Part shown: one piece after another, positions 33,539 to 43,317 of the stretch
Layout of the letters: every line of letters starts with the position of its first letter
Position numbering within the stretch: the stretch's first letter is position 1
Assembly: GCA_947504045.1 (NCBI GenBank)
Contig: CANNFY010000003.1
Coordinates: 1-64,000, forward strand
Direction: 5' to 3'
DNA length: 64,000 nt
Origin: an uncultured Maribacter sp.
GTDB taxonomy: Bacteria > Bacteroidota > Bacteroidia > Flavobacteriales > Flavobacteriaceae
Position numbers and translations under genes: made by a program
The notes under the pieces: generated by a model
The model's database searches: none
Seen by the model: the letters and a program-made list of their open reading frames with translations, nothing else
Told to the model about the DNA's origin: nothing

Positions 33539-34217
33539 ATGGTTGAAATTCTTAAGTTTAAGAATGCTTGTTTTAGAAGCTAAAAGATTAAAAACTAAGA
33601 ATAAGTTTCGAAATAATAAATTGCAGTTATCAATAGGTTGCGACATAATTAATACACAATTCGGGAAAAATAATTATTTGGGAGAGAATGTGTGCATAGT
33701 AAACTCTACTATAGGTGATTATTCATACATAAATAGGAATACTTCTATAAGAAATACTGAAATAGGGAAGTTTTGTTCCATAGGGCCTAATGTTCAAATT
33801 ATTTTAGGAAAACATCCTTTTGATTTTGTTTCATCGCATCCTGTATTTTATGCTAAGAATAAACCATTTAAAACTTTTGCAAATAAAAATTATATTGAAG
33901 AATATGGTCATGTAACCATAGGTAATGATGTTTGGATAGGAGAAGGTGCTTTAATTCCTAGCGGTGTTAGTATTGGAAATGGTGCTGTGATTACTGCAAG
34001 GGCTGTGGTTACAAGAGATGTAGAGCCATATAGTGTTGTAGGAGGTGTCCCAGCTAAACATATCAAATATAGGTTTGGTCAGGAAACAATTAAGAAAATT
34101 AATGAAGCAAAATGGTGGAATTGGGATGATGATAAATTAGAAAAATTACATAAAGTATTCCATAATCCAAATATTTTTATACAAAAAATTACTAGAGATA
34201 CTATTTCTAATAGATAG
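33519..34217 (+). CDS. CatB-type hexapeptide O-acetyltransferase
   Basis: A 232-residue left-handed beta-helix acyltransferase of the xenobiotic/CatB group, using acetyl-CoA. Hexapeptide turns are visible from NYLGENVCIVNSTIGDYSYI to VTIGNDVWIGEGALIPSGV, and the catalytic-His region is KHPFDFVSSHPVFY. PYSVVGGVPAKHIKYRF closes the helix. The start at 33519 (MGFGINKW), overlapping wzx by 20 bp, is preferred over the longer frame at 33450; 33564 is also possible. It probably O-acetylates the polysaccharide. Confidence 0.87.
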   Translation: MGFGINKWLKFLSLRMLVLEAKRLKTKNKFRNNKLQLSIGCDIINTQFGKNNYLGENVCIVNSTIGDYSYINRNTSIRNTEIGKFCSIGPNVQIILGKHPFDFVSSHPVFYAKNKPFKTFANKNYIEEYGHVTIGNDVWIGEGALIPSGVSIGNGAVITARAVVTRDVEPYSVVGGVPAKHIKYRFGQETIKKINEAKWWNWDDDKLEKLHKVFHNPNIFIQKITRDTISNR

Positions 34218-34258
34218 AAATATGAGTAATTAACAAGAATAAAGATTTATTCATATAG

Positions 34259-35524
34259 ATGAAAAAAATATTTAGTAACCTTCTTGTTTTTATATTCCTT
34301 TTTATAACGGTTTTATCTGTTGAAACATGGAGTACAATTAGCTTAGCATCAAGTAAGACATTTTCTCTTATTAGAACTTTTGTATTTATATTTTCTTTAG
34401 TTTGGATGTATCGTTTTTTTAAAACTCCACTTGATAAAAATAAAAAAGGTGCGGCTTATTTTTTTTTAGGTTTAATTATTATAACAGGTATACGTTCTAT
34501 TATAATTGCAAGCGGAAAAGAGCAATGGTCATTGGTTCTTATCTATTTCCCAGCTATGCTAAGTTTTATAACCATTTATTATGTAGACAATGTTTATTTA
34601 TTTAAAAAACTAAATTATTTTTGGTTTCGTATAGCTCCATTGTTATGCCTTTTGTGGTATCCGTTTATGTCAAGTAAAGGGGAGGCTATTGGTTATTTTC
34701 TTCCTTTATTTTTAATTTATCTATTGTTTATTAAGATTATTCCTAATAAGTCAAAAGTTATAATTGGAATAGTTACTTTTATTATCTTATTTATTTGCTT
34801 AAAAGAAGGAGCAAGAAGCCATGTGTTAAAATTTGGAATAGCCTTGTTACTTGGTTTAAGTTTATATTTAAAATCAGTATGGTTTTATATAAAAGCTATT
34901 AAAATAGGTCGTAATATTCTGCTATTTACACCTATAGTATTTTTTTTATTAGGTATTACAAATAATTTTAATGTATTTAAAATGGATGAATACCTTTCGG
35001 GAGATTTTTCATATGAAAGTACAAATAAAGATGGTGTGCAGCGAGAAGCAAGTTTAATAGCAGATACTAGAACATTTATATATGAAGAGGCCATATTATC
35101 AGCTATAAAAAATAAATATGTTCTATTTGGACGTTCTTTTACTAGGGGATATGATTCTTATTGGGAGGTTAAAAGGTCAGAAAAAGCTGGAGCAATAATT
35201 AATACTAATACTGTAGATCGTATATCTGAGGTAGCTATTGTAAATATATTTACATGGATGGGTTTAGTTGGTGTACTACTATATTTTTTTGTATTTGTAA
35301 AAGCAACAGCATTAGCTATTTACCGTTCTAATAATAGTTATATTAAAATTGTGGGGTTATTTCTTGCTTTTCGTTGGATGTATGGTTGGGTAGAAGATTT
35401 TCAAAGATTGGATATTTCAACATTAACTTTATGGATTCTTTTTGCATTATGTTTTTCAAAAACCTTTAGAAGTCTCACTAATCATCAAATAGAAAAATAT
35501 ATGCGAACTATATTTATAAATTAA
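34259..35524 (+). CDS. Wzy-like O-antigen/exopolysaccharide polymerase
   Basis: A 421-residue integral membrane protein with about ten to twelve hydrophobic segments. A soluble loop between the late helices (FKMDEYLSGDFSYESTNKDG through TNTVDRISEV) and the short GVLLYFFVFVKA helix follow the topology of Wzy polymerases and O-antigen ligases. Sequence similarity in this family is always weak, so the call rests mainly on topology and its position between flippase-associated genes and the chain-length regulator. Confidence 0.75.
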   Translation: MKKIFSNLLVFIFLFITVLSVETWSTISLASSKTFSLIRTFVFIFSLVWMYRFFKTPLDKNKKGAAYFFLGLIIITGIRSIIIASGKEQWSLVLIYFPAMLSFITIYYVDNVYLFKKLNYFWFRIAPLLCLLWYPFMSSKGEAIGYFLPLFLIYLLFIKIIPNKSKVIIGIVTFIILFICLKEGARSHVLKFGIALLLGLSLYLKSVWFYIKAIKIGRNILLFTPIVFFLLGITNNFNVFKMDEYLSGDFSYESTNKDGVQREASLIADTRTFIYEEAILSAIKNKYVLFGRSFTRGYDSYWEVKRSEKAGAIINTNTVDRISEVAIVNIFTWMGLVGVLLYFFVFVKATALAIYRSNNSYIKIVGLFLAFRWMYGWVEDFQRLDISTLTLWILFALCFSKTFRSLTNHQIEKYMRTIFIN

Positions 35525-35630
35525 AGCCTAAGAGTAAAATAAAATTAGAAATAGTATCGTTTTACAACTAATTTCATCTCTCAAAAAAGAAGATAGTTAA
35601 CTTTAATATTTTATTAAAAAAAAGGTTCTA

Positions 35631-36236
35631 ATGAATAGAGTTATTAAGAAATTTAATTTTATAAGGTATAATATTTTAAATTTTATTATTTCAATTTTAG
35701 AGAGTATATATTTAAAATTAATAGGAGTGAAATTAGGAGATAATTCTAGTTTTAGAGGGTGGCCATCGTTTAGTTTGGCAAATAACTCAAGTATTCAAAT
35801 TAAGAATAATTGCCGTTTTAATTCCAGAACCACTTCCAATAGAATAGGTATTAATCATAAATGTATGATATCAACCTTGAGTAAAGGCGCTACTTTACAA
35901 ATTGGTGCTTATTCAGGTTTTAGTGGTGTTTCAATAGGATGTTTTAAAAAAATTGTTATTGGTAATAATGTAATGGCTGGGGCTAATGTTTTGATAACAG
36001 ATAGCGATTGGCATTTAGATGATCCAAGAGTTTCTGAACCTAAATCAGTTTTTATAGGGGATAACGTTTGGCTAGGTTATGGAGCTGTGGTTATGAAAGG
36101 CGTTACTATTGGAGAAAATACAATCATCGGAATAAATAGTGTGGTAACTAAAAGTATTCCTGCAAATGTTATTGCTGCGGGAAACCCGTGTAAAGTAATA
36201 AGAGAATTAGAGAGTAATAATCTACCCTTAAAATAA
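35631..36236 (+). CDS. hexapeptide acyltransferase
   Basis: A 201-residue left-handed beta-helix transferase. The catalytic-type segment is GANVLITDSDWHLDDPR, and hexapeptide repeats run IGDNVWLGYGAVVMKGVTIGENTIIGINSVVTK and end in AAGNPCKVIREL. It probably adds an acetyl group to a sugar or lipid-linked unit. It is separated from the polymerase gene by 106 bp and is followed by a glycosyltransferase in the same direction. Confidence 0.87.
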   Translation: MNRVIKKFNFIRYNILNFIISILESIYLKLIGVKLGDNSSFRGWPSFSLANNSSIQIKNNCRFNSRTTSNRIGINHKCMISTLSKGATLQIGAYSGFSGVSIGCFKKIVIGNNVMAGANVLITDSDWHLDDPRVSEPKSVFIGDNVWLGYGAVVMKGVTIGENTIIGINSVVTKSIPANVIAAGNPCKVIRELESNNLPLK

Positions 36237-36284
36237 TTATAAAAAATTGTTTTAGGAGATAAGTTTAGGATTAATAAGTAGCAT

Positions 36285-37418
36285 ATGAATATTGTTTACA
36301 TAGGAACTAAAGGTTTTCCTTTTGGAATGGCTGCCATTCAACGGCAGTTGTTAATTGCAAAAGGATTTGTTTTACAAGGAAATGATTGTTTGGTTTTATC
36401 TCAGTTTGGCATAGGTAATAAAGTTGATAAGATTAAACGAAAGGGTAGTGTAGAAGGTGTAAACTATTTATGCGCTAGTCCTATTTCTCATAGACCGTCT
36501 AATTTTATAATACGGTCCTTAAATAAAATCACAGGCTTCTTATTAGAAACTTTTTATATAATTAAGAGTAAAAAGTCTAATACAAAAAACATTTTATTTA
36601 CTGCAAGAACTAGTTTTTTAAATACGTTATATTATAGGGTATTATCTTTTATTATAGGATATACTTATGTCGGGGATATAAATGAAGCATTAGGAAGCAC
36701 AGATGGAGCAAGTATAAACGATAAGCTTTATGATAAATATAGCCAGTATTTGTATGATGGAGTTTTACTAATAAGTGACAGTTTAATGAATAGTTACTCA
36801 TCTCATATTCCTAAATTAAAAATACCTGTAATTTGTGATATTGAAAAATTAGAGGAAATAGATGAAATTAAATTAAAAAATAATAGTATACTCTATTGTG
36901 CTTCTGCAGCATATATTGAGACACTAAAATTTGTTTTAGAAGTTTTTGAAAAAACAAATAAGGAATTAGACTTGATATTAGTGGTTTCTGGAAGTGAAAG
37001 TCAAATGCAGATTGTTAATAAATTAATTGAACAAATTTCAAAGAAAAAAAAGATTCATTTAAAAAGCCGAATCGCTTATAGTGAGTTAATAGGTTTGTAT
37101 AAAGGGGCAAATTTGTTACTAATACCATTACCTGAAATTGAACAGCATAAGGCTAGATTTCCGCATAAAATTGCAGAATATACCGCATGTAAAACACCAT
37201 TTATTTCAAATAATTGGGGAGAAGTAAGTAATTATTTTAATAAAGATAATTGTTTCTTAGTAGACAAGTATGATATAGATGCTTATGTAAATAAATTGAA
37301 TAATATAGATTTTGGAGATACACTGGCTTATGCAGATAAAGCTTTTCAAATTTCTAAAATTAATTTTGATTATAAAGTGTTATCTGTTAAAATAAATAAA
37401 TTTATAAAGGAAGTTTAA
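36285..37418 (+). CDS. GT4-like glycosyltransferase
   Basis: A 377-residue GT-B glycosyltransferase. The N-terminal IGTKGFPFGMAAIQRQLLIA contacts the acceptor side. The C-terminal domain has ILYCASAAYIETLKFVLEVF, then LLLIPLPEIEQHKARFPHKI and AEYTACKTPFISNNWGEV in the region that binds the sugar nucleotide. One base separates its stop from the next gene, so it is tightly coupled to it. Sugar specificity cannot be told. Confidence 0.82.
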   Translation: MNIVYIGTKGFPFGMAAIQRQLLIAKGFVLQGNDCLVLSQFGIGNKVDKIKRKGSVEGVNYLCASPISHRPSNFIIRSLNKITGFLLETFYIIKSKKSNTKNILFTARTSFLNTLYYRVLSFIIGYTYVGDINEALGSTDGASINDKLYDKYSQYLYDGVLLISDSLMNSYSSHIPKLKIPVICDIEKLEEIDEIKLKNNSILYCASAAYIETLKFVLEVFEKTNKELDLILVVSGSESQMQIVNKLIEQISKKKKIHLKSRIAYSELIGLYKGANLLLIPLPEIEQHKARFPHKIAEYTACKTPFISNNWGEVSNYFNKDNCFLVDKYDIDAYVNKLNNIDFGDTLAYADKAFQISKINFDYKVLSVKINKFIKEV

Positions 37419-37419
37419 A

Positions 37420-37950
37420 ATGTTAAAAAAGATTATAAAATTTATTAATAAACATAGACAGTCTCCATTATCCTATGCGAAAAGTATTGGTGTTGTAATA
37501 GGTGAAAATTGTACTATTGCAATTTATAATTGGGGTTCCGAGCCATATTTAATTAAACTAGGAAACCATGTGCATATAACTACAAATGTACAATTTATTA
37601 ACCATGATGGAGGGGTTTGGGTATTTCGTGAGGAAATCCCGGATTTTGATGTTTTTGGAAAAATAGTTGTGGATGATAACACTTATATCGGGAATAATGC
37701 TGTTATAATGCCTGGTGTACATATTGGTAAAAATTGTGTGGTTGGAGCAAATAGTGTAGTTACCAAAAGTATCCCAGATAATATCGTAGTCGCAGGGGTG
37801 CCGGCAAAATATATTTGTTCTACGGAAGACTATAAATTAAAAATGTTGAAACTAAATACAAATCTTAAAACTAAAAATAGTGTTCAAAAAAAGGAAATAT
37901 TAGAAAAGTTACCAAATAGCGCTTTCATAAATAAGGAAACTTTAAAATAA
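37420..37950 (+). CDS. hexapeptide acyltransferase
   Basis: A 176-residue left-handed beta-helix protein. FINHDGGVWVFREEIPDFD holds the probable catalytic His, and repeats of the type VVDDNTYIGNNAVIMPGVHI and GKNCVVGANSVVTKSI end in VVAGVPAKYI. It is sandwiched between two glycosyltransferase genes with 1-bp gaps on both sides, which indicates one translationally linked set. It likely acetylates a sugar of the repeat unit. Confidence 0.87.
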   Translation: MLKKIIKFINKHRQSPLSYAKSIGVVIGENCTIAIYNWGSEPYLIKLGNHVHITTNVQFINHDGGVWVFREEIPDFDVFGKIVVDDNTYIGNNAVIMPGVHIGKNCVVGANSVVTKSIPDNIVVAGVPAKYICSTEDYKLKMLKLNTNLKTKNSVQKKEILEKLPNSAFINKETLK

Positions 37951-37951
37951 T

Positions 37952-39055
37952 ATGAAAATTTCATTTGTATTAGATTGTTTTGAGGGAGGAGGAAAAGAAC
38001 GTAGGTGTCTACAACTTATTCAAGGATTAAATAAAGCGGGATATAATAATATTCAAGTAATTATTGTGAATAATGATGTTGCCTATAAAGAATTATATGA
38101 AGCAAAAATATCATTACATATAATTGATAGAAAAATTAAGAAATTAAATTTTTTTCAAACATATATAGCTTTATATAAGTTGCTAGACTCTTTTAATCCT
38201 GACATCGTTCAGGTTTGGGGCATGTTGGGAGCTTTCTATATTAATTTTATTAGATGTTTTAAAAAATTTAAACTTATAGGAGCTTATGTAGCTGATTGTA
38301 ATAAACCAAAATTTTTCTCTGTTGAAAAAATAATTGTATCTATAAATATATTTTTAGCAGATTATATAATAGGTAATTCAAAAGCGGGTTTAAAAGCATA
38401 TAATATCCCCTTAAAAAAAGGAAAAGTTATTTATAATGGTTTCAATGAGAGTCGTTATAAAAATAACAGTTTAAATATTACAGAATTAAAGAAAAAAACA
38501 AATATTAATAGCAAGCACATTGTTTCAATGTTGGCAAGGCTAGATGATTATAAAGATCATGAAACATATATTAATGCTGCTAAATTAATCTTAAAAGATA
38601 GAAGTGATGTTGTTTTTTTAATTGTAGGGAAAGGAAAAAAAATAGAGTACCTTAAAAGTTTGATATCGCAAAAACAAAGCGAGTATATTCAATTTTTAGG
38701 TTTTAGGTCTGATGTGGAGGATATTATAAAAATTTCAAATGTTACCGTACTTTGTACAAACCCTTTAGTACATAAAGAAGGGGTTTCTAATTCTATTTTA
38801 GAATCTTTTGCTTTTGGAGTTCCTGTTATCGCAACTAATGATGGAGGTACACCAGAAATAGTGAAATCCAATATTAATGGATATCTAATTAACGAATTTG
38901 ATTATTTAACTTTAAAGGATAAAATTTTAGAAATAATAAATAACGATGAATTACATGCTAATTTATCAAAAAATGCAATAAATATTGTAAAAGAGAAATT
39001 TACATTAAATAGTATGACTAAAAAGTATATTGAACTTTACCAACAACTAACTTAA
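37952..39055 (+). CDS. GT4 family glycosyltransferase
   Basis: A 367-residue GT-B enzyme. The N-terminus is LDCFEGGGKERRCLQLIQGL, a glycine-rich acceptor loop. The donor domain has VSMLARLDDYKDHETYINAA and FLIVGKGKKIEYLK, and the EX7E region is EGVSNSILESFAFGVPVIAT. This is close to the WcaL/CapJ-like GT4 enzymes of capsule loci. It follows the acyltransferase gene by 1 bp. It precedes wzc by 88 bp. Confidence 0.88.
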   Translation: MKISFVLDCFEGGGKERRCLQLIQGLNKAGYNNIQVIIVNNDVAYKELYEAKISLHIIDRKIKKLNFFQTYIALYKLLDSFNPDIVQVWGMLGAFYINFIRCFKKFKLIGAYVADCNKPKFFSVEKIIVSINIFLADYIIGNSKAGLKAYNIPLKKGKVIYNGFNESRYKNNSLNITELKKKTNINSKHIVSMLARLDDYKDHETYINAAKLILKDRSDVVFLIVGKGKKIEYLKSLISQKQSEYIQFLGFRSDVEDIIKISNVTVLCTNPLVHKEGVSNSILESFAFGVPVIATNDGGTPEIVKSNINGYLINEFDYLTLKDKILEIINNDELHANLSKNAINIVKEKFTLNSMTKKYIELYQQLT

Positions 39056-39143
39056 ATATTTATTGTTGAACATTAAAACGCTGTAAGTTTATTATATTTT
39101 TTTTGCTTTTATTCAGTAATTTACAACGTGCATATTTAAAGAA

Positions 39144-41564
39144 ATGAAAGAAACACCTTTTAATACAGATTTTGAAGAAAAAGGAGATCCTTTTGCAATA
39201 AAGGAGACCTTGTTTAAATACTTAAAATATTGGTCTTGGTATATGGCTTCAGCATTCATAGCTCTCATCTTTGGCTATATGTATATACAAACATTACCTA
39301 CTGCTTATAGAACAGTAGCCAAAATTAAGATAGTAGACGACAGTAAAGAAATGGACGTAGTTACTAATGCTCTAACTTTTATGAGTAATACTTCTATTAA
39401 TTTAGAAAATGAGATAGAAGTGTTACGTTCTTATCGACTTCTTAGTCAGGTGGTCAATGATTTAAAATTAAATATAGGGGTATTTAAAGAGGGCATTTTT
39501 TCTAATAAAAGAATCTACTCTCCACCATTTATAATTACTCCTCAACAAGAATTAGATACCTTAAGTAGTATCTTATCTTATTCTATAGAGATAAATAGTT
39601 CAAATTTTAAGATTACTGATGAGAATGGAGAGGGATTTACAGCGGAATTTAATCAACCGGAAGGCAGGTCCATTGGATTACCTTTTGGAATAATACTTAA
39701 GGATTCTAGTAGTATCGATAGATATAATGGAGAAACATATTCAGTAATAATTTTTCCTATAAAAGAAGCTGTAATTAACCTTTCCAAAAAATTGGAAGTT
39801 AATGCTACTAATAAAAATAGTGATATACTATCTTTATCCCTTGATGGTGAAAATTCTAAATGGTCTGAGAATATTTTAAATAAAATCATTACAAATTTTG
39901 ATCAAGATGGAATATTAGATCGTCAATTGGTGTCTAGACGTACTCTAGAAGTTATTGATAAACGTTTTGTATATTTATCAGGAGAACTAGATTCTATAGA
40001 AGTAGGAAAGCAAGATTTTAAAGAAGCTAACAAACTTTCATATATACAGGCAGATGCTGGACAGGCACTTCAAAAAAAATCGGATACCGAAGATGAAGTT
40101 TTTCAATTAGAGGCTCAGATATCGTTAACGCAGATGTTAAAAAATACCGTAGTTAGCCAAGCGGAATATAGTTTACTTCCTGCAGATGTAGGATTAGAAA
40201 ATTCCAGTTTAAATGCCTTAGTATATGATTATAATCAACTAGCTTTAAAGCGTGATAAATTAATTACTAGTGTTGGGGTAAATCATCCATTATTATTAGA
40301 GCTTTCTGGTCAATTAGAACGAGGTAAATTAAATATACTTAAAACGGTTAATGTTTATCAAGCACAATTAAATGCTTCTTTAAGTAAACTTAATAAGGAA
40401 AAGAGTTCTACAGGAGAACTATTTTCAAAATTACCGGAAAAGGAAAAAATGCTTCGTTCCATAGAACGTCAACAAAGTATTAAAGAAAATTTATTTTTAT
40501 TACTTCTACAAAAACGAGAAGAAGCTGCTATTAACTTGGCGGTTACTGCACCCTCTATTAAAGTTATTGATTATGGATTAACTGGTAAAAACCCTGTTTC
40601 TCCTAATAAAAAATTGATTTATGCATTTTCATTATTATTGGGGTTATTTGCGCCACTTTTAGTTCTCTTTATTCGTTTTACGTTAGATACTAAAGTACAT
40701 GACCGCTCTGATATTGAAAAAATGAATACAGATATTCCCATTGTAGCAGAAGTACCTTTATTAAAAGATAAAAAGAACTTTGATGGACCTAATGATAATT
40801 CTATTCTTGCGGAGTTGTTTCGTATTGGAGGGACTAACGTAAATTACATGTTACCTAAAAAAGAAAATGGTAAAGGGCAAGTGGTATTTGTAACCTCTGG
40901 AGTAAAAGGAGAGGGAAAGACCTTAGTTGCTTATAATTTATCCTTAGCATATGCTAGTATTAAAAAAAGAGTGTTACTTATTGGAGCTGATTTACGTAGC
41001 CCAGCATTAAGTGAAAATTTTGATAGTAAGGGAAAAATTGGTCTTACCGATTACCTTAGTGATTCTACATTAGATTGGAAGTCTTGTGTATACGATAGTA
41101 AGAAAAATATGCAGTTTCATAAAGTGTGTATTAGTGGGTCTATACCACTTAATTCAGCAGAATTGTTATCTAGTAATCGTTTTGAGAGTTTTATTGAAGA
41201 AGCAAAAAAAGAATTTGATTATATTATAGTTGATACTGCCCCAACTTTATTAGTTACAGATACTTTGTTAATTTCTGAATGTGCAGACGTTAGTTTATTT
41301 GTGATAAGAGCTGGGCTTACAGATAAACGAATTGTGGAATATGCATCAAATTTAAATAAAACTAAAAAGTTTACTAATATGGCATTTGTTCTTAATGATG
41401 TGAGCTTAAGTAATTCTAAAAATTATGGTTACGGATATGGAAACGATGAAAGTTTTTCAAATAATGAATATTCTAGGTCATTTGTATTTTTTGTAAGTAA
41501 AATATCTAATATTTTCAAGGTTATTAAGTTGAAGTTTAGTAATTTTTTTAAGAAAAGTAAATAA
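39144..41564 (+). CDS. Wzc-type polysaccharide co-polymerase and tyrosine autokinase
   Basis: An 806-residue inner-membrane protein that sets chain length and gates export. The Wzz domain starts with membrane helix 1 (about 30-50), a long periplasmic coiled-coil region follows, and helix 2 lies near 497-520. The cytoplasmic BY-kinase domain has Walker A GVKGEGKT near 585, Walker A' VLLIGADLRSP and Walker B YIIVDTAPT. A tyrosine cluster (NYGYGYGNDESFSNNEY) suits autophosphorylation. About 35 further residues, hydrophobic then basic (FVFFVSKISNIFKVIKLKF), follow it, which is unusual. No Wza gene is adjacent. Confidence 0.92.
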   Translation: MKETPFNTDFEEKGDPFAIKETLFKYLKYWSWYMASAFIALIFGYMYIQTLPTAYRTVAKIKIVDDSKEMDVVTNALTFMSNTSINLENEIEVLRSYRLLSQVVNDLKLNIGVFKEGIFSNKRIYSPPFIITPQQELDTLSSILSYSIEINSSNFKITDENGEGFTAEFNQPEGRSIGLPFGIILKDSSSIDRYNGETYSVIIFPIKEAVINLSKKLEVNATNKNSDILSLSLDGENSKWSENILNKIITNFDQDGILDRQLVSRRTLEVIDKRFVYLSGELDSIEVGKQDFKEANKLSYIQADAGQALQKKSDTEDEVFQLEAQISLTQMLKNTVVSQAEYSLLPADVGLENSSLNALVYDYNQLALKRDKLITSVGVNHPLLLELSGQLERGKLNILKTVNVYQAQLNASLSKLNKEKSSTGELFSKLPEKEKMLRSIERQQSIKENLFLLLLQKREEAAINLAVTAPSIKVIDYGLTGKNPVSPNKKLIYAFSLLLGLFAPLLVLFIRFTLDTKVHDRSDIEKMNTDIPIVAEVPLLKDKKNFDGPNDNSILAELFRIGGTNVNYMLPKKENGKGQVVFVTSGVKGEGKTLVAYNLSLAYASIKKRVLLIGADLRSPALSENFDSKGKIGLTDYLSDSTLDWKSCVYDSKKNMQFHKVCISGSIPLNSAELLSSNRFESFIEEAKKEFDYIIVDTAPTLLVTDTLLISECADVSLFVIRAGLTDKRIVEYASNLNKTKKFTNMAFVLNDVSLSNSKNYGYGYGNDESFSNNEYSRSFVFFVSKISNIFKVIKLKFSNFFKKSK

Positions 41565-42035
41565 TTGCCTTATAGTTTATTTTATCGGTTTTAATACCAA
41601 ATAAGTATTGTACTTTTTTTTTAAAATATTTTTAGTATTGGGTAAATTTTTCTTTCTTTAGAGAGGAGAGTTTTTTTATATTCAAAGTTTTATATAATCT
41701 GCATTTATTTATTATGTGGTATATGCATTAATGATAACTTTATCTTTATGGTTGGTTATTTTTTTTAGAAAAATTTAGATGAACCAATAAAGAATTACGT
41801 GCTTTTCGTTTCTCAAAATTCTATTTGGTTGTATTTATGGCATATTCCATTTATAAGAATTAGTGAAAAATTAGAATATAACATCATTATAGAATATTTG
41901 GGAGTAATTTTTATTGCCACAGTAATAACTTATTGTTAGGCTTTTATTGTTGAAAAGTTAATTATTCTTAAATTTAAAATGAAGAAGTTAAAAAGAATTT
42001 AAGAACTATTTTAAGAGGATAAATTAAAATACTAT
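41565..42035. other. 471-bp region between wzc and a glycosyltransferase
   Basis: No intact gene. It holds the eroded C-terminal part of an acyltransferase (41700-41939) and AT-rich DNA. Opposing genes end here, but no clear hairpin terminator was recognised. Confidence 0.5.
41700..41939 (+). pseudogene. remnant of an OafA/YrhL-type acyltransferase (family 3)
   Basis: The frame ending at TAG 41937-41939 reads VLFVSQNSIWLYLWHIPFIR and then EYLGVIFIATVITYC. NSIWLYLWHIPF is the characteristic near-C-terminal motif of acyltransferase-3 membrane proteins. Upstream, in a shifted frame across a run of eight T, lies a membrane-helix-like stretch (AFIYYVVYALMITLSLWLVI). So only the last two helices of a protein that normally has ten survive, with at least one frameshift. 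It suggests a lost O-acetyltransferase gene of the locus. Confidence 0.65.
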
Positions 42036-43271
42036 TTAATTTTCATAATATTTTTCTGTAAAAACTTGAATACGACGTTTCCAAGTGCTATTCATTGCAT
42101 GTTTATAAGCATTTAGGGCTTTTTCTTTTCGTAATGTTTTATTTTCCTGTAATTCTATTATAGCTTTTGCAATAGATTTAGCTGTGCCTTCACCAGGGGT
42201 AGGGTCAATTTTTATTGCACAATTTTCAGGAACTAAATTTTTTACACCACTTATATTTAGCACTACAAGGGGTAAACTATATGCCATTGCTTCCATTACT
42301 TGTATTCCAAGGGTGTCTCTTAATGAGCAGAATAACATTATATCTGCTTTTCTATATTCTTCATCAACTTGTTTAAAAGGAATTTGTCCGAGTAGTGTAA
42401 TTTTATTTGCATCAAGTTTATAATCTTCTATCCATTTTTCTACATTCTCTCCCATAGAACCTCCCCCAACAATAGTAAGCTTATAAGGAAAATCTTTTGG
42501 TAAAAAAGAAAGCCCTTGTAAAGATAAGTTTAACCCTTTTCTAGGTAAAAGTCTACCAACCCAGATAATATTTAATATTTCATTATCAGGCCTTTCAATG
42601 AATTTTAAGGTATCGTATTTTTTTGGAATAGCATAAATTTCTGTTATATGACTTTTTTCTTTAGAAATTAAATTAGAACTATCTAGAAGTTTTTTTGTGT
42701 CATAATTTGTGGCTATGACATGTGAGGCCTTCTTAAGCGTTTTTTTTAAGCTGGAGCTATGTCTTACTAGCATTTTAGAAACTTTACCTCTTATTACCTC
42801 TGTGGTCCACGCTTTTCCAAAATATGACTTAAAAATTGGTAATGCCATTTGACCACCACCTACAGGGCCAAATAAAATCTTGCAATTGTCTAATTTATAT
42901 AAACAAGTGCCTTGCTGAAAACTACCATAGGTTATGTGGTGTGCAATATCAAAATTATACTTCTTATGTAAACTTAAAGCTCTATTGGAAGCCTTTTTTT
43001 TCCATAAATAGTAATGTAGGTAAATTGTTTTTCCTGATGGCTTAAAAAGCTGCTTATCTAAACCGTAAGATAATTCTACATATTCAAAGTGTAAATTTGG
43101 TAGGTTTACTTTTTTATGTTCAATTTCTATTTCTTCTTTGTCTTCAAAATTGGTCATACAATAAACAGTATACCCCATTTCAGCTAAGCCTATAGCCCAG
43201 TTCCATCCCCGTCCTTCTTCAGACCCTTTAATAGGTGAACATGCAAATGCGCTAAGTAATATTTTTTTCAT
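42036..43271 (-). CDS. GT4 family glycosyltransferase (paralogue 2)
   Basis: A 411-residue GT-B glycosyltransferase and close paralogue of the product of 28165-29409. The two share CSPIKGSEEGRGWNWAIGL/CSPYRGSEW, HHITYGSFQQGTCLYKL, GPVGGGQMALPIFKSYFG and IIWVGRLLPRKGLNLSL. The EX7E-type region is VMEAMAYSLPLVVLNISG. It is on the minus strand at the other side of the locus. Its start is 46 bp from the 3' end of the next minus-strand glycosyltransferase, so both are likely one transcript. Confidence 0.9.
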   Translation of the reverse strand: MKKILLSAFACSPIKGSEEGRGWNWAIGLAEMGYTVYCMTNFEDKEEIEIEHKKVNLPNLHFEYVELSYGLDKQLFKPSGKTIYLHYYLWKKKASNRALSLHKKYNFDIAHHITYGSFQQGTCLYKLDNCKILFGPVGGGQMALPIFKSYFGKAWTTEVIRGKVSKMLVRHSSSLKKTLKKASHVIATNYDTKKLLDSSNLISKEKSHITEIYAIPKKYDTLKFIERPDNEILNIIWVGRLLPRKGLNLSLQGLSFLPKDFPYKLTIVGGGSMGENVEKWIEDYKLDANKITLLGQIPFKQVDEEYRKADIMLFCSLRDTLGIQVMEAMAYSLPLVVLNISGVKNLVPENCAIKIDPTPGEGTAKSIAKAIIELQENKTLRKEKALNAYKHAMNSTWKRRIQVFTEKYYEN

Positions 43272-43317
43272 TGAGGGATTTTTTAAATATCATAAAAGAT
43301 ACTTTAAAGGAAAACGT

